From the NCBI GenBank assembly GCA_003573635.1, contig QUTJ01031361.1:1-11090 (forward strand): a stretch of 11,090 bases of DNA, written 5' to 3'. This DNA is from Goniomonas avonlea (Eukaryota > Cryptophyceae > Goniomonadida > Goniomonadaceae). The translations under genes were made by a program, and so were the position numbers. How positions within the stretch are numbered: position 1 is the first letter of the stretch; every line of letters starts with the position of its first letter. This document shows, in pieces, positions 8,401-11,090 of this stretch. The notes beneath the pieces are model-generated. The model did no database searches, had not been told where the DNA came from, and was given only the letters and a program-made list of their open reading frames with translations.

Positions 8401-11032
8401 TTTGGCCCTCTGTGCGACTGATCAGGTGTTGCACTGTGCACNATCGATCACAGCTGNAGCGAGTCATGACTGGGGTGCACTCACTGTGCACAATCGATCA
8501 CAGCTGTAGCGAGTCATGACTGGGGTGCACTCACNTNNCCCGACATGGTGTGGGGGGAGGGGTGGTGGCAGAGCAAGCGAGGAGAGTATGTGGGAGGGGT
8601 GTGGAGGGAGGAAATGGTGTGGGGGAAGGGAGGGTGGTGCGGGGGAAGGGAGGGAATGGTGTGGGGGGAGGGAGATAATGGTGTGGAGGGAGGGAGATAA
8701 TGGTGTGGAGGAAGGGAGGGGTGGTGGAGGCAGAGCATTCGAGGAAGAGGATGCGGGGAGGGGTGTGGGTGTGGAGGGAGGAGGGAGGGGTTGAGAAAGA
8801 GAAAGCAGGGAAGAGGGAGCGAGTGCCTGACTCGGATGCGCCAGGATCTCATTGAGGACCTCATCATCGAGGACTATGCGCAAAACGGTGTGTTCGGAGT
8901 CAAGTTCCACCTGCTGGGTCGGTGGCAGACCATCATCATCGACAGTCTGTTCCCCTGCCACCCGTACGACAATATCGAACGGGGGTACACGCAGTACACG
9001 CCGATTGCGTGCAAGTGGGTGGGGCACCAACCCGGGCGCAAGGAGCTCTGGGCGATGTTGATCGAGAAGGCCTTTGCCAAGCTCCACGGGTGAATATGAA
9101 CACCTCCCACCCTCCCTTTCCACTCTCCCTTCCTCTCCCTTTCTCTCCCCCCCTCGCTCTCCCTCGTCCCATCGCACCTCTCCCCAGTACTTATTGGATC
9201 CTGTTGCGTTTGCTGCACTCGCACTGCAGCGCCTGTGACACGCACAATCGACCACTCTACACACATTGGTTCTTTCCCGAGTGCCTTTGCTGACTGTTTC
9301 ACAGTTCTTATGAGAAGATCGCCGGCGGGTACACGTTTGATGCGATGTGCTATCTGACCGGGGGGGTGCCGCACGTTGCCGTGCTTCGAGACCTCGTCAC
9401 GAACAAGGAACGGATGGTGCGCTGCCACTGTGGTTTTCTACGTGTGTGCGCTCGTGCGCTCGACTCTCGTGCACGTGTGTGCATGTGCCTTCGGGTGTCT
9501 GCGTTATTTTGTTGTGTCTGGGTTTTTGTGTGAGGTGCGTGTTTTGTGTGCGCTGAGCGTGCGCGAGCCCCAACAAGAGTGACCGTGGCTCAGACAAGGG
9601 TCCGTGTCCGTGGCTCGGTGGTTTATGTGCGGTGTCTTTGTGCCCACTCTTGGAACTCACGAGGTCTTCACAGGACGCCAAGGAGCTCGAGAAGGTGTGG
9701 ACGCAGTTCAGCCAACTTCTGGCTGAGCACAAGGGTTCCACCAAGGTGTATGTCTCCGCTGCTGGAAGTGCTGGAGGCATTCTCAACGTATGCCAGCATG
9801 TGTTGTGCTGTTCTGGGTGATTGCAATTCTAGGTTTTGCAACCCCCCCCCCCCCCTCTCTCTCTCTCCCGTCCCTCCCCCGTGGCCTCGCCCTCCTCCCT
9901 TGCCCTCTCTCCTCCTCCCTGCTCCCTCCTCTCCCGCCCCCACCTCTCTCTCGTCCCTCCTTCGCTTTCCATTCTCTCATGATTATTACATCATGCCCCC
10001 CTCCCCTCCGTGAGGTTGGTCGTCACTCAGCTGGAACTGTCACTCACCTTCCGCGTTGACAGATATTGGCGCCAAACGACCACGGCCTCATTGATGGGCA
10101 GGCGTACCAGGTGTGTTTCCTGTCTGCCTTCCCAGATTTTGCCCCTTATTTAATAATGCTACGTTCCCCTATTTCTGTTGTGTTGGCGTGTTGTTTGTTG
10201 TTCACGCGGGTGCATGTCACTGTCACTCTCACGGTCACTGAGTGTTTGATGGATCAGGCAGCTCCCTGTCTCTTCTGTCTCACATCCCGGTCAGGTTCGC
10301 AAGATGAAGGACGTCAAGGGCGTGTCAAGCACGCACAAGTTGATTCAGCTTCACAACCCCTGGAGCGTGTTCGAGTGGAAGGGTGCCTGGGGTGACGGCA
10401 GCCCCGAGTGGGAGGCAGACGCGACCATTGCCAAGCAAGTCGACTACCACCCTGTGCGTATGTGCGCGCGCGTGTGTGGGGCGCGTGTGTCTTGAGAGGG
10501 ACGTGAACGTCGCTAGGCACCCTGTGCGTATGTGCGGGGCGCGTCTGTCTTGAGTGGAAGGGATACGCGACGCGACCATTGCCCAAGCCGACTACCACCC
10601 TCTGCGTATGTGCGCGCGCGTGTGTGGGGCGCGCCTGTCTTGGGTGGAGGGGATACGCGACGCGACCGTCGCTAGGCAGCCGACTACCACCCTCTGCGTC
10701 GGCACCGTGCGCGCGTGTGTGGCACGGGTGTGCGTGGGCCAGACACGCAAGGGCTGTCGACAAGGGATGCGGGAGGTTGCTGATGGCGTCCTGACTGCCG
10801 CTCTCGCACACGCCCTCTCCCTGCGCCGGGTTGACTAACGCAGGCTGATCATGGAACTGTTGGTGCCGCTGACTGCTCACTCCCCCCCCCCCCTCTCCCT
10901 CTGGATCTGTGTCTAATTGACGGCGCAGGCTGATGATGGAACCTTTTGGATGTCGTGGAAGGACTTCTCAGAGAGGTTCGCGATCCTTGGTGCCTGCGTC
11001 GTCAACCCCTCCCTGCGCAAGATCACACACCA
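4768..11032 (+). CDS. Pro-rich/coiled-coil calpain-like protein, catalytically substituted (3' end outside window)
   Basis: Exons: 4768-5217, 5270-5404, 5448-5629, 5706-5811, 5955-6016, 6522-6573, 6992-7138, 7218-7251, 7308-7442, 7937-8029, 8319-8425, 8845-9089, 9305-9416, 9674-9787, 10063-10110, 10295-10453, 10929-11032 (next donor at 11033). All joins are GT..AG and keep frame, giving about 761 residues so far. Residues 1-230 are Pro/His/Ser-rich with two (V)PTPPHPST copies. Residues about 260-340 form an Ala/Glu/Lys-rich coiled coil spanning four exons. YTDPEFPA, WLRPHQ, SYFLNALAL, GRWQTIIIDSLFPC, AFAKLHGSYEKIAGG, HNPW and DDGTFWMSWKDF mark a calpain CysPc domain. Calpains are normally cytosolic Cys proteases with a Cys/His/Asn triad. 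Here these positions are Ser488, Gln671 and Asn695, so proteolysis is unlikely; a scaffold or regulatory role is inferred. The exon 8/9 junction is the least certain. A C2-like domain may follow to the right. Confidence 0.85.
6017..6521 (+). other. 505-nt pyrimidine-rich intron 5
   Basis: This intron separates coiled-coil exons 5 and 6 (phase 2). From about 6286 to 6478 it is nearly pure pyrimidine, with (TCAC)n, (TTTCTC)n and (GTCT)n short tandem repeats. The CTCAC units resemble the branch-point motif of neighbouring introns. I see no coding segment in the first 270 nt. Confidence 0.65.
6286..6478. repeat. TCAC / TTTCTC / GTCT microsatellite cluster
   Basis: Several different short tandem repeats follow one another inside intron 5, ending with four GTCT units just before 6478. 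All are pyrimidine-rich on the sense strand. Confidence 0.9.
6574..6991 (+). other. 418-nt intron 6 with tandem repeat
   Basis: The donor is CTG|GTAAGT and the acceptor CTCTCCAG at 6991, preceded by CTAAC. The first half holds two diverged copies of a GTACC-AACCAGAAATA segment (about 6617-6635 and 6659-6678), then a 21-bp tandem array. It stays open in the frame of exon 6, but its length is 3n+1, so retention would shift exon 7. Confidence 0.7.
6751..6850. repeat. 21-bp tandem repeat, four perfect copies plus a partial fifth
   Basis: The unit CAATCGGATACTTACAGTGC plus A is repeated exactly at 6751-6771, 6772-6792, 6793-6813 and 6814-6834. It then breaks off within copy five. Each unit contains TTACAG, a good 3' splice-site mimic on the plus strand. 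Its complement contains GTAAGTAT, a near-consensus donor on the minus strand. There are no spacers, so it is not a CRISPR array. Confidence 0.97.
7443..7936 (+). other. 494-nt intron 9 with GA/GT minisatellite
   Basis: The phase-1 donor A|GTGCGT and the TTTCTGACAG acceptor join YTDPEFPA to the exon that encodes WLRPHQ. The interior is GT- and GC-rich, with an imperfect minisatellite at 7622-7755 and a 14-C run near 7829-7842. I see no coding segment. Confidence 0.75.
7622..7755. repeat. Imperfect GAGAGAG-CCGATGTGTGTG minisatellite
   Basis: About six diverged units of roughly 18-24 nt alternate GA runs with a CGATGTGTGTG core. They lie in intron 9. Open frames on either strand here are repeat artefacts. 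Confidence 0.85.
8030..8318 (+). other. 289-nt intron 10
   Basis: The donor is CCAG|GTAGTG (phase 1) and the acceptor CCCCCCGCAG, preceded by TTTCTGACC. Unlike its neighbours it has no obvious microsatellite. A 77-codon open frame at 8033-8266 has no recognisable protein features. Confidence 0.75.
8433..8532. repeat. 50-bp direct tandem duplication
   Basis: Copy one is about 8433-8482 and copy two about 8483-8532, identical apart from two Ns in copy one. The sequence then starts a possible third copy before running into Ns at 8535-8538. Each unit has the palindromes TGTGCACA, ATCGAT, CAGCTG and AGTCATGACT. Confidence 0.9.
8548..8820. repeat. G-rich polypurine block with repeated GGTGTGGAGGGAGG units
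   Basis: Irregular units combine GGGAGGGAGATAATGGTGTGG with related variants. The sense strand has many runs of three to six G, enough for G-quadruplex or triplex formation. The other long introns of this gene are pyrimidine-rich on the sense strand, so the purine orientation here stands out. Confidence 0.85.
9090..9304 (+). other. 215-nt intron 12
   Basis: The phase-2 donor GG|GTGAATAT and the acceptor TTTCACAG join AFAKLHG to SYEKIAGG. That continuous calpain motif confirms the splice. A polypyrimidine tract (CTCCC/CTTTC) fills about 9104-9185, and CTGAC lies 14 nt before the acceptor. Confidence 0.85.
9788..10062 (+). other. 275-nt intron 14 with poly-C and CT tract
   Basis: The intron lies between GGILN and ILAPNDHG (phase 0). 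It contains a run of about 15 C at 9842-9856, followed by CT repeats and a long CCT-rich stretch to about 9970. The 3' splice site is CGCGTTGACAG. Confidence 0.8.
10417..10740 (+). repeat. Four degenerate 60-92-nt repeats covering the exon 16/intron 16 donor edge
   Basis: The real edge (10417-10500) is followed by copies at about 10501-10560, 10561-10650 and 10651-10740. The shared core is GACTACCACCCT, then xTGCGTATGTGCG, then a GC-rich tail with CTTG. The second copy lacks GACTAC but keeps CACCCT and its donor. That donor reads GTGCGTATG in the real site and copy two. It reads CTGCGTATG in copy three and CTGCGTCGG in copy four, so those two lack the GT. Confidence 0.85.
10454..10928 (+). 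other. 475-nt intron 16 containing copies of its own exon edges
   Basis: The donor CCT|GTGCGT and the acceptor GGCGCAG join VDYHP to ADDGTFWMSW (phase 0), matching the family. Inside are three diverged copies of the exon-16 end with the donor region, and one copy of the acceptor with the first bases of exon 17; these are listed separately. Confidence 0.75.
10832..10868 (+). repeat. Decoy copy of the intron 16 acceptor and exon 17 start
   Basis: GACTAACGCAG followed by GCTGATCATGGAACTGTTGG closely matches the true acceptor and exon start at 10918-10948 (GACGGCGCAG, GCTGATGATGGAACCTTTTGG), 85 nt upstream of it. It has its own CTAAC branch-like motif. Splicing to it would hit an in-frame stop after about 24 codons. 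Confidence 0.8.
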
Positions 11033-11056
11033 GTGAGTTGACTCGGATGATTAGCT

Positions 11057-11090
11057 TCCCCCTCTCCCCCTCTCCCCCTCTCCCCCTCCG
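11057..11090. repeat. CCCCCTCT tandem repeat at the right edge
   Basis: Three exact 8-nt units and a variant fourth follow the last visible donor (11033). They lie in intron 17, which continues beyond the window. The C-rich strand could form an i-motif and its complement a G-quadruplex. Confidence 0.9.

Larger units (their letters stand above)
8426..8844 (+). other. 419-nt intron 11 with 50-bp duplication and purine block
   Basis: The phase-0 donor CAG|GTGTTG and the acceptor GCGCCAG join the active-site exon to the next calpain exon. The joined protein (ALALCATDQ then DLIEDLIIEDY) fits the family spacing. The intron holds a 50-bp direct duplication, several Ns and about 280 nt of G-rich purine sequence. 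Confidence 0.7.

Noticed and set aside
8319-8425. Sequencing error as the reason for Ser in place of the catalytic Cys
   Set aside because: A second catalytic position (His to Gln) is also changed in a separate exon, and neither codon is next to an ambiguous base. A single error cannot explain both, although reads should be checked.
8464-9264. A 266-codon minus-strand open frame rich in Pro/Ser/Leu
   Set aside because: It is the complement of the G-rich intron block and of calpain exon 12, which encodes conserved calpain motifs on the other strand. It also crosses Ns.

Overview
This is eukaryotic nuclear DNA, most likely from a free-living unicellular protist, with a GC-rich genome. I infer this from 27 complete spliceosomal introns that can be read by eye, many with a CTNAC branch-point-like motif close to the 3' splice site, and from the three protein families present. 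I cannot name a species. No rRNA, tRNA, CRISPR, prophage or bacterial operon signal is visible.

Layout. (1) 1-2159, minus strand: the 5' part of a secreted protein with a signal peptide, six kelch blades and an Ig-like repeat domain. It runs off the left edge. (2) 2160-2515: intergenic, with two short perfect odd palindromes. (3) 2516-4477, minus strand: a complete six-exon gene for a secreted C45-type (penicillin acyltransferase/NAAA-like) Ntn hydrolase with a duplicated C-terminal cysteine-rich module. (4) 4478-4767: a 290-bp divergent promoter region with a 14-bp perfect palindrome and TATA-like elements facing each way. (5) 4768 to the right edge, plus strand: a long gene of 17 visible exons. 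It encodes a proline-rich N-terminus, a coiled coil and a calpain-like protease domain in which two of the three catalytic residues are replaced (Cys to Ser, His to Gln, Asn kept).

The two minus-strand genes have very short introns of 34-63 nt, apart from one 763-nt outlier. From its fourth intron on, the plus-strand gene has mostly long introns (143-505 nt) filled with microsatellites, minisatellites and homopyrimidine or homopurine tracts.

The two minus-strand genes both encode predicted secreted proteins. The calpain-like protein has no visible signal peptide and is probably cytosolic. Nothing in the sequence shows that the three genes work in one pathway. The most unusual points are the inactive calpain active site, the one-blade-per-exon kelch gene with one apparent intron loss, the hydrolase fused to a duplicated Cys-rich module, and calpain intron 16, which contains degenerate copies of both of its own exon edges.
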